Shown here one piece after another: positions 19,601-31,190 of a stretch of 64,000 bases of DNA. This stretch comes from Neostapfia colusana (Eukaryota; Streptophyta; Magnoliopsida; Poales; Poaceae), in the NCBI GenBank assembly GCA_030760725.1, contig JASWHV010000005.1, forward strand, positions 31,443,241-31,507,240, written 5' to 3'. The notes under the pieces are model-generated. The model was not told where the DNA came from. It saw nothing but the letters and a program-made list of their open reading frames with translations, and made no database searches. The translations under genes were made by a program, and so were the position numbers. Numbering within the stretch: position 1 is the first letter of the stretch; each line of letters begins with the position of its first letter.

Positions 19601-21152
19601 GCTCTCCACTGCAGAAGGACGAGATCCTTAAGCGGTTTTTCTTTTGTGCGCGCGGGAATACCCGGTACGGAGGAGACCGACACGATTTCCACGTTGACAC
19701 CACTTCCAAATCAGTTGGTGATAAGTTGTTAAGATCCAAAATATATTGAATAGGACTCTTATTTGAAATTCGATCGAAGTAGGACTCTTCTTTTCCTGTT
19801 ATAAATAGAACCCAAAACCCCTGGCCGCAACCACGTACCTATTTTTCCCTCCCTAAGTCGGCGACTTGGAAGCCCTAGCCCCAGCTCGCCGAGTTAGACT
19901 TTCCACCCCTCGCCGGAGTTCAGACGACAGTGAGCCCCACCGGTGAGCCGCCGACGAGCTCCTCGCTGCTGCCATCGCTAGGAGGAAGGCCCCGACACCA
20001 AGGAGAGGTGAGGTAGGTCTTCGTTACCACCTTATGACATCATCACAGTTTTCCTCGCATCTGTTTTTCTTCGCACAGAAGCCTTTTCATGTGGACAGAT
20101 CACGTGTTGATCGGTTTTTGACGGTGGAATTGATCTAGATCTTGAGTCAAAATCATCACAACGTCCACACTTGATCCTTAAACCCTTGTTCATCATAAAA
20201 CCCCATGCAAGCCATTAAAACATGTAAGAACACGTACAAACTAAACTGCACCATAGGATCAGCATGCATCTACACCATTGCATCTTGAGTAAAGCTTGTG
20301 CATGATGATTGATTGCTGTGAATCTTGTATGTGCATGATCGTGAGTAGAAGGACAAGCTCAAGGATCTACCTACGAAGGACTACAGCACCAAGACTTCAA
20401 AACACAAGAACAACAGAAACTACAGGAACAAGGCAAGTGCCCCTTGACCATATTGATCCCATGTTTTGAAACTGTTTTGTTTGCGAAAACTGTGTATGGT
20501 TGAGTCAATTTGATGGGAACCCTTTTATAGGAGTTTTCTAGTTTTGTTAACCACCCTTGTCGCTGGGAAAGTTAATGAGTCGGGTATGGTCGTTTTTGCT
20601 TTTGCTTCGCTAATCTACGGGTTACGGGAAGCGAGATAGAACGTGTTTAGCTACTGCACTCATATGAATAATGATACTGAAAACTTGATGATGATAATCA
20701 GGGGAGATCTAGGCAAGCTTGGTTCTTGGATGTGGTAGAATGAGATGGTGGTTTACTTGCCGTAGATCTAATGACCGGATCATGCGAGCACATGCCAGGA
20801 AAACAGTGCCACCACAGGGCCAAGTATGGGTGCGGCTTAGCTGACTAATTAGGTAAGTTGCTAGATTGTTATGGACCGTGAAAGGCGCGGGGAATGGGAG
20901 TCGAGAGAGGACTGCCCTGGGAACTGCATAGCACAAGAGGGGGCCCGTAGGTGGAAGAATGGTGATTCGAGCGTACTGGTGAAACCTTAGTGAGTCAATA
21001 CATCTAGTAGCCCCTTTGTAAAGGCTATTTTGTGATCTCTTGGCCATACACCAACGGTTGTGTACTGGTATAATGGAGGTTCTGCAGTGGCCGACGGGTG
21101 ATGAAATCACAAACTTGTGGGTAAAGTGGTGCCACCTCTGCAGAGTGTAAAA

Positions 21153-21176
21153 CTATCATGATAGCCGTGCTTACGG
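21153..21176 (+). other. Conserved palindrome plus hairpin, LTR A2
   Basis: CTATCATGATAG followed directly by CCGT-GCTT-ACGG, with all four stem pairs Watson-Crick. Confidence 0.6.
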
Positions 21177-21842
21177 TCACAAGCGCCTGGCCAACTTCCA
21201 TGATTAGATGTGATGGTTATCGGGATGGTTATTGGTATGGTTATGGTTTGGTCTTTGGATTTGGTTTCAGGACTGTAGAGTCTTGGTAATGAGATTGGTT
21301 TCGGGGCTGTTGAGTCTTGCCAATGAGATTGGTCTGGTGGTATGAATATGAGATGGTTATGGATATCATTAATATGAGATGGATTGGATACCATGAGTAT
21401 GAGAAAAAGTTGAGAAAGATAAATGTCTGGATGAGACATGAAAAGTTGAGAATCATGATGGAGGTATGTTACTGGTTTAATTGGATACATGTTGGGATTA
21501 AATTCACTTAAAGCTAGTTGCTGTTTTTATCATGTTTGTGAAATAAACTTTGCTTTCTGCAATGATCCTTTTTATTCCTACCTTGCGGTAAGCTACATGT
21601 CATACTTCCCGCACTTGCTGAGTACGACATGTACTCACCCTTGCATCATCATACAAACATCAGCAATAGGAGAGGAGTACTTCGAAGATCACGTGGAGTA
21701 CTAGGCGTGCAGATTACCATCAACTTGCCTGTGGAGTTGGAGATGGAGCCGCTGCCGTGTTTAGATGCTTCCGCTATCATTAGAGACTTCCACTGCTAGA
21801 ATAAGTTAGAGACTTCCACTGCAAGAATGAGTTAGAGACTTA

Positions 21843-21851
21843 TGTAATAAA
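21843..21851 (+). terminator. Poly(A) signal TGTAATAAA, LTR A2
   Basis: Same position relative to the LTR end as in LTR A1; the likely 3' end signal of the family-A transcript. Confidence 0.55.
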
Positions 21852-21980
21852 GTACTTAAACCCTATTATTCATGGTTATATTCTGAATTCAGTTTGTGGA
21901 TTACATGTGTATGTGTGATGAACATCCTAGGCACACATATGCATTAGTTCAGATCCGTTTTCACGGGACCGGGCGTCACA

Positions 21981-22677
21981 TTGCAAGAAGTGGACTGATC
22001 ATGAAGTGGTCCAAAAGATGATAAGAGCCTTCACAGTGCGCAATCTCACACTTTGCACCTTGATATGGGAGAACCCTCATTTTGACTCCATGACTCCCGA
22101 TGAGGTTCTTAGAAAGTTTGTGAACCATGAGATGATGGAAAAAGTGGCCAAACATGTAAATTACTTGCACAAGATAATCTCATCCAAAAGACATGATATT
22201 GCACTCAAAGCCTCCAAGAAATCAAAACGCAAGGAAGTGCAAGAAGAGAGCTCAAATGAAGAAAGTGATGATGAGAGCTCTATGGATGATGAAGAGATGG
22301 CCCTCTTCATAAGAAAATTCAAGAAAATGATGAGGAAGAAGAGAAGCTCAAGTTATGGTAACAGGTCCAAGGACAAGGCAAGATCGAAGACAAAGCAAGC
22401 CTATTACAATTGTGGAAAATATTTACACTACATTGCTAATTGTCCTCATGAGAAGAAAGATGAAGATGAGGACAAGAAGAAGAAGAAGAAAGCAAAGCCT
22501 CAAGATAAGAAGACATTCAAGAAGAAGATGTTCTTTGGAGCTGCTCACATAGGAGAGGAGTGGGACTCAAATGTTGAAAGCTCCTCATCCGAAGATGAAG
22601 GAGTGGCAAACATTGCCATTGACAAAGCTTCAAGCAAGAAGATGCTATCGCCCAACCAAGATGATTGGAGGAAATGA
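21981..22677 (+). pseudogene. gag: Copia SIRE-like gag, 3' part
   Basis: Continuation of the gag cut at 2086. Protein segments KKWTDHEVVQKMIRAF, NLTLCTLIWENPHFDSMTPDE and the long acidic/lysine-rich stretch are typical of SIRE/Maximus gag. The zinc knuckle near 22400-22450 reads YYNCGKYLHYIANC: the first Cys is Tyr and the conserved Gly before His is Leu, so metal binding is probably lost. A highly charged tail follows (runs of Lys near 22480, Ser/Glu near 22580), with a stop at 22675-22677. This part has no internal stop, unlike the 5' part. Confidence 0.85.
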
Positions 22678-23640
22678 AAGCACACTTGTCTCATGGCCAA
22701 GGAGACAAAGTGTAAGGTAAGCTCCAAATCCTCCTCTAAGTCTAATTCTAGGGATGGTCTTTGTGATAGTAGTAGTACTGATATGTAATTTATGTTTAAG
22801 GATATGAGCAAAAATACTATTGCTAAAATAGAAAATCTAATGGATCAAGTAGTTGATATGAAAACACTTCTTGATAAACAAGAAGGATTTATTATTGTTG
22901 AGAAAAAAGAATCGTGAACTAGAGAAACTTTTAGAACTTGAAAAGGAGAAGAGTAGAAAACTGGAGTTAGAACTTGCATCAAGTAAGGAGACTTATTCAT
23001 TTCTCAAAAGCTCAAATATTGTACTTCAAGATGAACTTGCGAGTTTGTCAAAAAACTCATAAATCACTTGAAGTGAAATTTGAGACTCTTAAGTCTAGTA
23101 CTTCATCTTCTAAAGGTCCACTTAAATCAACTAAGAAATCCACCACTGAGTTGCAATTGTGCAGAATTGATAATAAACTTGAAGGAGCAACTTAGTGCAG
23201 CCCAAGGAAAACCCCAAGTTAAGAAAGGAGTATTTGATAAGGAAAAACTTAATTATGCAAGAAGTGCATATTTGAACTCTAGATCTCCTCTAATCAAAGA
23301 TGGTCTTGGATATGTTAGAGGTGGGAAAGAAAACACGAGTCATTAAGAACAACAAGGAATACATTACTTTTGTTAAGGAAGGCTCATCCAAGTATGTGCA
23401 CTTAAACAACTCTCATCATGCAAATGATCATTTAGTTTCAACTATGCCATTTCATGATTTTTATGCTTCTTATGTTCTAATGAGAATTAAATTTGGTAAA
23501 GTTATTGCTAAATATGTTGGGCCACTCCATAAGAAACCAAATTTTGGGTGCCCAAAACTCTTGTGACTAACGTGAGAGCATCCAAACAAGCCTGAGTACC
23601 TAAAACAAAGGCATAACTTATTTTGTAGGCATATTTCTCT
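22678..23640 (+). pseudogene. Copia gag-pol spacer with coiled-coil remnants
   Basis: Decayed coding DNA. Fragments in different frames keep heptad-rich charged segments (KNRELEKLLELEKEKSRKL near 22915) and a downstream stretch near 23215-23350. SIRE-type Copia elements have a long spacer of this kind between the zinc knuckle and protease. Frameshifts and stops break it at least four times. No function can be assigned. Confidence 0.6.
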
Positions 23641-23990
23641 GGTGGATCAAAATGGATACATGATAGTGGGTGCACAAATACATGACCGAAGAGAAGAAGA
23701 TGTTCATTGCATTTGAAAAAAATGCTGGCCCAAGTGAAAGCGTCTCCTTTGGAGATAATAGTCAAGGAAGAGTACTTGATTTTGGTAAAATAGCCATCTC
23801 CTCTCAACATTAAATTTCCCATTTCTTGCATGTAGATTCCATTGATTATAATTTATTATCCGTATCACAATATTGTGAAAAAGGATACAACTGCATGTTT
23901 ACTAATGAAGGTGTGATCGTTTTTAGAAGAAGTGACAACTCAATTGCTTTTAAGGGTGTGCTAAAGGGAAATCATTATCTCGTGGGTTTT
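23641..23990 (+). pseudogene. pr: Copia protease and start of GAG-pre-integrase domain
   Basis: The aspartic protease active site reads WIHDSGCTN around 23652-23685 (Copia form DSGC). Downstream, DYNLLSVSQYCEKGYNCMFTNEG (about 23846-23915) is the end of the protease/GAG-pre-integrase approach. The frame continues VFRRSDNSIAFKGVLKGNHYLVGF and is cut at 23990 by the solo LTR, resuming at 28327 with STDNAQLDTCLIAK. Frameshifts near 23690-23830 make it defective. Confidence 0.75.
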
Positions 23991-26900
23991 TGTAATGGTC
24001 CCAAAAGTATGAATACAAAGAAACTTGAGTTTGCACAAATGTTGGTGTCATGTGTATGAGAAAGGGGACTGGTTTAGTTTTTTTCCACATATGGTAACAC
24101 GTGAGAGATTCTTTCTAAACAAACTTAGGGTTACTTGCATGTTTGGACCCTAGGTGGATTAAACCCACAGAATTGAAGTACTCATGTGCAAGGGGAGGGT
24201 TTAAAAGTCAGCTTTTAAACTAAATGTTCAACTCAAATTTAAAATGAGGGAGCACACAACGGTAATTCAAACTGTTGTGTTCAAACTCTTGTTTGCAGCA
24301 GCTAACACAAGAATCAGATTGCATATTTGGGTTCCTTAGGTCCAAATTAGTGGGTAGGCAAAGTTTCATCAATTTTTGAAAAGATTTGCTATCCATTTTT
24401 CCCAAAGGACTTAAATGTGCAAAGAATTCAAATACACATTTGAATTTGGATGAAATTTGCCCAACTCTCCAAATGCAGCTCAATTTGCAACTTTCAAACA
24501 TTTGAATTGATTATTTGCCAAAATATGGAGATCTTTTGGGAGGAAAGTTGAGTGAACCCCACATGTCATTGGGGAGGTTAAAATTTCAAAAAGATCTTCA
24601 AATCTTCAGTCCTAAGTCTTCCACTCGACAAAACAGAGGCCTCACCGTGTGCCACCGCGGGAGCAGCTTCCGAGCCACCTCCTGCTCCTCTCACCGATCG
24701 CTGGCAACACAGGTGTGGCTGTGCTCTCTCGACGTGATCCTTCACTCATGGCCGAGGCAACCGCCGTTGCTTTCCTCCTCACGCACGAGAAGACCTGAAA
24801 CAAAACCGAGTTCGCTGCCGCCTCCGTAAAACGATCGGGAACCCGCTAAACTAGTGCCACAGCGCCCTCCGAGCTGCAAAACAATGCTTTGCCATCGTTC
24901 CTCACCTCCTGAGTGCAAGAGCTAGCAAGCTCTGGCGTTTTCCGAGCCCTAAATTTCTTCCTCCGCGGCGACCAAAAGCTAGCCGGCGACCGGGCGCACA
25001 TGGACAGCCCTCCACAGAGATTGTCACGCCCGAGAAAGCACAGCCATGGGAGCGCGCTACTGTGGTGCTGATCTCCTCCAAATCTTGGAGCAAACTGTGA
25101 AGGATCGACAGCTAATTTGGAGATTTTGTCCTGGCGGCTTCAATCTAAGGATCCGGTACTTTCCGCCAAAATTCTCACTCCCTAATCCTCCATATCTTAT
25201 AAAATCTTGCACACACCAGCTGGACTAGCCGGCGGTCATTTGCCTTTTAGCAACCGACGCATGAAACTACCTCAGTGCGGCGCATTCCAAGTGTTTCCGA
25301 GGGCGTTCATGGCGGACCCGATCGGGCGCCCGATGAAACCTCCTTGGCCGCCGTTACTGAGCAGTTTTGAGGTTAGATCAAGCATCCTTATGGTCCACCG
25401 GTGCTGTAGAGCCCTCCCACCTAAGCTTTGGTGGGCTAGAAGAGCCGGGCGACGTCGCCGAAATGGTACCGAGCCGCCGCACCGTCGCCGGCCGTGTTGG
25501 AGCCACCGCCGGTCGGGGAAATTGCCTCCAGTGTGTTCAGCGTGGGGAATTAGGCCCTAGAGGCGAGAGAGAGCTCGGGAGATGGCTGGACATTGAGGAT
25601 CAGCGCTTCTACGGCGAGCCCGGCGGCGCGCGGGCGCGGGCGGCCGAAGGTTGAAGAAGACCCGGTGGGTCCTGTGTGTCAGTGACAGAAATTTGAATTT
25701 CTGATCTGCTGCGGCTCTGGGATCTATTGTGGCTGCGTGGGAAGAGTTCAGTGGCCCCGTGCCGCTTATACCTGTGAGTGACAGGGTCCCCCTGGACCCA
25801 CGCGCAGGATTTAAAACTTCCCGGTTTATTTGGATACCCAATTTCAATTCAAACTTTAGAACCTCATAACTTTTGCTAGGAATCTCCAAATTTAATAATT
25901 AAAATTGGGTTGGATTCAGGTTGAAAAACTCTATCCAAATATGCAACTCAATTTGTATGAAAATCATTATTTAATTCTGGAAAATTCATTAAAACTTTTC
26001 AGCAAAAGAATTTTAGAGGGAGTTTGGTTCATCCAAAAATCCTCAAATTTTGCCAGACTATTCTTTTGGATATTAGTGGACTCCTGTAAAAGTTTCAGAT
26101 CATTTGGATTTGATTTTCTTAGGAGAATTCTGATTTGAAATTTCTGTGTTCAAATTAATACAGAAACAGTTTCAGGGAATTTCCAAAACATGGAAATTCA
26201 GTTCTGGGCAACTTCTAGTTCCACAAATCCTAGAAAAATTCATGCATGCTCCATGATCTATGTTTAAAATTGTAGTTCACTTGAATTTGCATGAAAGTGC
26301 AAATGTATTCAGAATTAATTCCTTTTTGCCTAAGTTCTTAGGGAATTGTTCTGAGTGATCTACTCATTGAAAATTTCTAAATTTTTGCCAAGATTACTTT
26401 CTTGTGACAAGGAACTCACAAGAAAATTTCCAGCTCCATTGGAGCTTGGGATCACCACTGTGCTGTTCAATCTATTTAGATGAGTATCACACAAGTGATG
26501 AAAAACACATCTCACTTGATCATAGTGTTTAACCCAAACCCAAACCACTAGCACCAGTGTCATTTTACATTCTTAAACAAAGTTCCAGTTTTTAAACTTG
26601 TCATTAGAACTTGTTAGCAAAATTTTTACAATTAAATCCATATGCATATTCATTACGTGTAGCATCTACGTGAAGAAGTTGAAGCAATTAGAGTGGAGAT
26701 CAAAGAAGGAGGGGAGCGAGTGATCAAGCCTCAAGTGGTCTTCACTAACAGAACCTTATATATAAATCCCCTGCAAAACAAAGGCAAGCCCCAGTTTGCA
26801 TCAAAACTTACGAGTTTTTATTTGTATTCACTTTATATCATCTAGTATTTTGTTTATTGCATTAAGTCTAGATGGTATGAAACTCCAAATGCATGACCCA

Positions 26901-28321
26901 GAAAACCCTGGAGTACAATGTAGAATAGGTTATCAATTGATTATAAATGCTGATCTCAAGTTAACAAAAGTGGATTAAAAGAGGCATAACTCGAGTGGGC
27001 AGTTTCCTACTCGTGAACCGGGATTTAGGGGGATCAATCGGAAGAGTTGGGAATTGATCCTCATAGCGGGGAATGGAGACCGGGCAGTGGATGGAAGGCT
27101 CAAGGACGTGGTCCTGTGAACCTAGTCTATTTCTGAGTTGATTAAGGCCCATTCTCGTGTGCGGCCCTGCTGGACAAGTTTGAGATGTGTACCGGATGCA
27201 TACTGGCTATATGGGACCCAGGAAACCGATGTAACATGTTAACCTAGGTGTCGAGGCATACCTCACCGTCTGATGCAGATGCTGAAAGGATAGAGAAGTC
27301 GGCTCTACGAGGGTTTGCCACAGTGAGACTTAATCCCAGTCGGTGGGACCGGTTTGACATTTGGGTGTCGTGTGAAAGGTTGCCACGTACGACGTCAGTG
27401 ATGGTTGCTGTGTGCAATGTCGAGTACGGGCGTACGTGTCGTGTCAGTCGGGTGTTTTTTATTGCAATCACCGTCGCTCGCGGTAGTGAGTATACTTGTA
27501 CACTGAGTCGTGACGTAGTAATAAACTGGGAAAAAAATTAATATGCTTCGTGAGTAATCCTCATATTGGAGATGAGGAAATGATCAACACCTTCACTAAA
27601 TTTAATTTTCACCTTGGGCTAGTAGCGTCGAGGCAAAGCGTTTCTTTTTTTATTGTGTGAGTCTCGATGTTGATGGCGCACGGTTTGTATGAGTCTAGGG
27701 CAGCTCACTAAAGTTACTTTCACCTCGGGCAAGTGACATCGAGATGATGCGTTTCTTGTTTGATTGTGGAGTCTCGATGTAAATTGCACGAGGGCTATAA
27801 AAGTTGCTTAAAACTCGAAGTAAGGACTCTCCTTTAGCTCAAGTTCATCTTTTGTGCAAACTTCTAAATTCAGCCCTCTATTTTCAGGATGTAGAGTTTC
27901 ATGACTAGGGTGACGGTTAAGTCTTGCTGAGCTTCATGCTCACAGATACTACATGAGTTGTTTTGCAGGTAATAACACTATGCTGATAAGTAGGGTTGTC
28001 CAGTGAGACTCGGATCCCTCCGAGGGATGAACTCATGGAAACCCCGCCGCTGCTATTGTGATGGTGTCGCTTGTGAGAAGGGTCCACGGGCAGGACGTCT
28101 TCTCTTTTGCTTAGCCTAGATATAAGGCGTGAGTTGTATTAGTCTCCCACTGTAGATTATTTTGAGAAATATTTGTAAATTTTACACTTTGTATGATTCC
28201 ACTTGATTTATGTAATATGATACTTTTTTATGTGTGCTGTTGGGTGCCGCATCGCACGGCACCACCCAATGTGATTCCCGGGCGGGCGGCACGGTCCCGT
28301 GATCGGGACCGGGCCCTCATA
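23991..28321 (+). mobile_element. Solo LTR (~4.3 kb) related to Gypsy family C
   Basis: It starts TGTAATGGTCCCA, aligning with the family-C LTR start TGTAAGGGCCTCA. It is flanked by GTTTT (23986-23990 and 28322-28326), and removing it restores the Copia frame (LVGF-STDNAQL). Homology to family C includes the block near 27340-27430 (CCGGTTTGACATTTGGGTGTCG, compare the reverse of 40240-40340). Candidate TATA boxes are near 25196-25204 (TTATAAAA) and 26756-26766. The palindrome-hairpin is at 27461-27484. The right edge is odd: the sequence before the TSD reads CCCTCATA, so the LTR may end at CA (28319) with two extra bases. There is no internal region. The ORFs at 24515-25654 are GC-rich leader DNA without recognisable protein. 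Confidence 0.82.
27461..27484 (+). other. Conserved palindrome plus hairpin, solo LTR
   Basis: The 8-bp palindrome ATTGCAAT, one spacer base, then ACCG-TCGCTCG-CGGT. Architecture equals that of families A, B and C although the sequence differs. Confidence 0.5.
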
Positions 28322-29213
28322 GTTTTTCCACGGATAATGCTCAACTTGACACATGCCTAATTGCAAAGATTAACATGGGCTGTTTGTGGCATGGGAGACT
28401 AGCCCATGTTGGTATGAGGAACATGCAAAAACTTCTAAAAGGCGATCACATCTTAGGACTAACCATTGTCATGTTTGAAAAAGATGGGCCTTGTGGTGCT
28501 TGTTAAGCCGGAAAGCAAATTGGAGCACGTCATCCCGCAAAGAATGTGATGACCATAAGAATACCTTTAGAGCTGCTTCATATGGACATTTTTGGTCCCA
28601 TTGCTTACATAAACATAGGTGGGAGCAAATATGGTCTTATCATAGTTGATGATTTTTCTCTTTTCACTTGGATGTTCTTTCTGTATGAAAAGAGTGAAAC
28701 ACAAGGACTGCTGAAGAAATTTTTAAGGAGAGCTCAAAATGAATTCTCCTTAAGAATCAAGAAGGTTAGAAGGGACAAAGGCAGCGAGTTGAAGAATACT
28801 CAAGTGGAGGAGTACCTTGATGAGGAAGGCATCAAGCATGAGTTTTCAGCTCCATAATATTCTCAACAAAATGGAGTTGCCGAAAGGAAGAACCTCACAC
28901 TCATTGAGATGGCGAGAACCATGCTTGATGAGTACAAGACTTTGGATAGGTTTTGGGCTGAAGCGGTTAACACAGCTTGTCATGCCACAAACCGACTCTA
29001 TCTTCATCGACTTTTGAAAAGAACACCATATGAGCTTCTAACTGGTAACAAGCCAAACATTTCATACTTTAGAGTATTTGGTAGCAAGTGCTATATTCTT
29101 AACAAGAAACCTAGGACTTCAAAATTTGCATCCAAATCCAATGAAGTCTTCTTCCTTGGTTATGATGCAAACTTATGCATACCATGTTTTCAACAAAAAC
29201 TCCGGTTGTGTTG
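28322..29213 (+). pseudogene. int: Copia GAG-pre-integrase and integrase
   Basis: Integrase joins the cDNA to the target. After the TSD the pre-integrase motif continues (LWHGRLAHVGMRNMQKLL near 28385, CGAC zinc ligands near 28497), with a stop at 28504. The catalytic core follows from about 28546: HMDIFGP with the first Asp, RRDKGSEL with the second Asp (the usual RSDNGTEF has changed, the Asp is kept), a stop near 28856, then QQNGVAERKN with Glu. The conserved Copia tail (WAEAVNTACHATNRLY, TPYELLTGNKPNISYFRVFGSKCY, FFLGYD) runs to 29213 and goes out of frame. The DDE residues are all present but nonsense and shift mutations kill the ORF. Confidence 0.85.
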
Positions 29214-29703
29214 AAATATCACATGATGTAGTGTTTGATGAAACTAATGGCTCTCAAGTAGAGCAAGTTGACCAATGTATGCTAGATGAAGAGGAAGCAC
29301 CTTGTATATCACTAAGAAGGATGTCCCTTGTCGATGTACGCCCACAATAGAAAAACCAAGGTCAAGTGGATCAACCCTCAACACAAGCTGCTCCCCCGAC
29401 ACAAGTGCAAGATCGAGCTCAAAATAATCAACAACAAGATTCTCAAGATCAAGTTGATCAACATCAAGACGATGGCAATGATCAAGGGGGAGTTGATGAT
29501 GAAGGCGAAGTTGGTCCAGGACCCCAAATGGCACATCCAAGAGTGTACTAAAGTGTTCAACGAGATCCCCCCGTTGACAACACCCTTGGTGATATTACTA
29601 GAGGGGTAACCACTCAATCTCGTGTAGAAAAATTTTGTGAGCATTACTCGTTTTCTTCTTCTTTGGAACCCTTAAGGGTGGAGGAAGCTCTACAAGACCC
29701 GGA
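29214..29703 (+). pseudogene. Copia integrase-RT linker
   Basis: Degenerate linker between integrase and RT. It encodes acidic, Gln/Asp-rich low-complexity protein (runs such as QQDSQDQVDQHQDDGNDQ in one frame near 29430-29480), as is usual for SIRE-type elements. It contains frame breaks; no domain is seen. Confidence 0.55.
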
Positions 29704-31190
29704 TTGAGTGGTGGCCATGCAAGAGGAGTTGAACAACTTCAAGAGGAACGAAGTTTGGGAATTTGTGAAGAGACCAAACGCCAAATTGTAGGTACCAAGT
29801 GGGTGCTCTGCAACAAACAAGATGAACATGGAGTGGTAACAAAGAACAAGGCAATACTTGTGGCCAAAGGATACTCACAAGTTGAAGGTTTGGTTTTGAT
29901 GAAACTTTTGCTCCCGTAGCTAGGATTGAGTCAATTTGTATTTTATTAGCCTATGCTACTCACCATGCTTTCAAGCTTTATCAAATGGATGTGAAAAGTT
30001 CCTTCCTAAACGGACCAATAAAGGAGGAAGTGTATGTATAGAAACCCCCTGAGTTTCAAGATTAAGAATATCCTAACCATGTTTACAAGTTGCACAAAGC
30101 TGTCTATGGCCTCAAACAAGCTCCTAGAGCTTGGTATGAGTGTGTTAGGGACTTCCTTATTAAAAATGGTTTTAGGATAGGAAAAGCTGATTATACTCTA
30201 TTCACAAAGCACCTTGACAATGACCTATTTGTATGCCAAATATATGTTGATGACATTATATTTGGTTCCACTAACAAGTCCTTTTGTGATGAGTTTAGCA
30301 AGATAATGATGGAAAAGTTTGAGATGTCCATGATGGGAGAGTTGAAGTTTTTCTTAGGTTTTCAAGTCAAACAACTCAAGGATGGCACACTCATAAGTCA
30401 AACCAGGTATACTCAAGACATACTAAATAAGTTTGACATGAACAAGGCCAAACCCATCAAGACACCCATGGGAACAAATTGACATCTTGACCTCCATGAA
30501 GATTGAACTAGCGTGGACCAAAAGGTATATCTTTCCATGATTGGTTCCTTACTTTACCTTTGAGCATCTAGGCCCGATATTATGCTTAGTGTGTGTATGT
30601 GTGCTAGATTTCAAGCTTCCCCTAAAGAATGTCATTTAAGATTTGTTAAAATAATTCTAAGATATCTAGAGCACACACCTAATGTAGGGATGTGGTATCC
30701 AAAAGGATCAAAATTTAACCTTATAGAATATTCCGATGCAGACTATGTTGGATGTAAGGTTGATAGGAAAAGCACATCCAGAACATACTAATTTTTAGAC
30801 AGATCTCTCGTGTCGTGGTCCTCAAATAAACAAAACTCCATTGCTCTTTCCGCAGCGGAAGTGGAGTATGTTGCAGCCGGGAGTTGTTGTGCACAACTTC
30901 TTTGGATGAAAATAACTCTAAAGGATTATGGTCATGATATGGCCCATATCCTCTTTGCGACAATGAGAGCGCCATTAAATTTGCCCATAACCCGGTTGAG
31001 CACTCTAGGACCAAAAACATAGATATCCGACATCATTTCCTAAGAGATCACTCACTTAAGGGAGACATAGTCATTTCACAAGTAAGAACTGAAAAACAAC
31101 TAGCCGACATATTTACTAAGCCACTAGATGAAAAACGCTTTTGTGAACTTAGGAATGAGCTAAACATACTAGACTTTAGGAACGTGGCTT
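29704..31190 (+). pseudogene. rt: Copia reverse transcriptase and RNase H
   Basis: The RT core starts with WEFVKRPNAKLVGTKWV (near 29760). It continues through KAILVAKGYSQVEG and QMDVKSSFLNG (normally DVKTAFLNG), then KAVYGLKQAPRAWYE and the catalytic YVDDIIFGS (near 30245), which is intact, to EMSMMGELKFFLG. RNase H begins near 30720 (YSDADYVGCKVDRKSTS) and ends with ALSAAEVEYVAA and LWMKITL. Stops near 30041, 30064, 30480, 30506, 30561 and 30789, plus shifts near 29895 and 30960, show long inactivity. The remaining tail to about 31190 is the degenerate C-terminus. Confidence 0.87.

Larger units (their letters stand above)
2087..21980 (+). mobile_element. Non-autonomous Ty3/Gypsy element, family A (Tekay/Del-like), with a nested copy of its own family
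   Basis: Two direct LTRs (2087-5442 and 18632-21980) begin TGTAACACCCT and end GTCACA or ATCACA. The outside target duplication is TTGCA at 2082-2086 and 21981-21985. The coding frame is gag (6013-6548, resuming 17243-18628), zinc knuckle, protease and a chromodomain-like tail. No RT, RNase H or integrase core is present, so mobility would need another element's enzymes. Two oddities stand out. A piece of the Copia target follows the 5' LTR where the primer-binding site should be. Gag is split by a reverse-oriented complex of the same family with TSD CAAGA. Confidence 0.9.
18632..21980 (+). repeat. 3' LTR of family-A Gypsy (LTR A2)
   Basis: A 3349-bp LTR, TGTAACACCCTAAAA to GGGCGTCACA, followed by TSD TTGCA (21981-21985). 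It has the same internal order as LTR A1: G-box array (18779-19600), TATA (19800-19807), palindrome-hairpin (21153-21176) and poly(A) signal (21843-21851). No gene; small ORFs over the array are repeat artefacts. Confidence 0.93.

Noticed and set aside
24515..25654. GC-rich ORFs as a captured host gene
   Set aside because: No recognisable domain, several overlapping frames of equal length, and the position matches the GC-rich promoter/leader part of a family-C-type LTR.
24080..28331. Mutator-like insertion suggested by repeated TTTTTCCAC at both sides
   Set aside because: No terminal inverted repeats. The start at 23991 aligns with the family-C LTR start, and removal with GTTTT restores the Copia reading frame, so a solo LTR explains it better.
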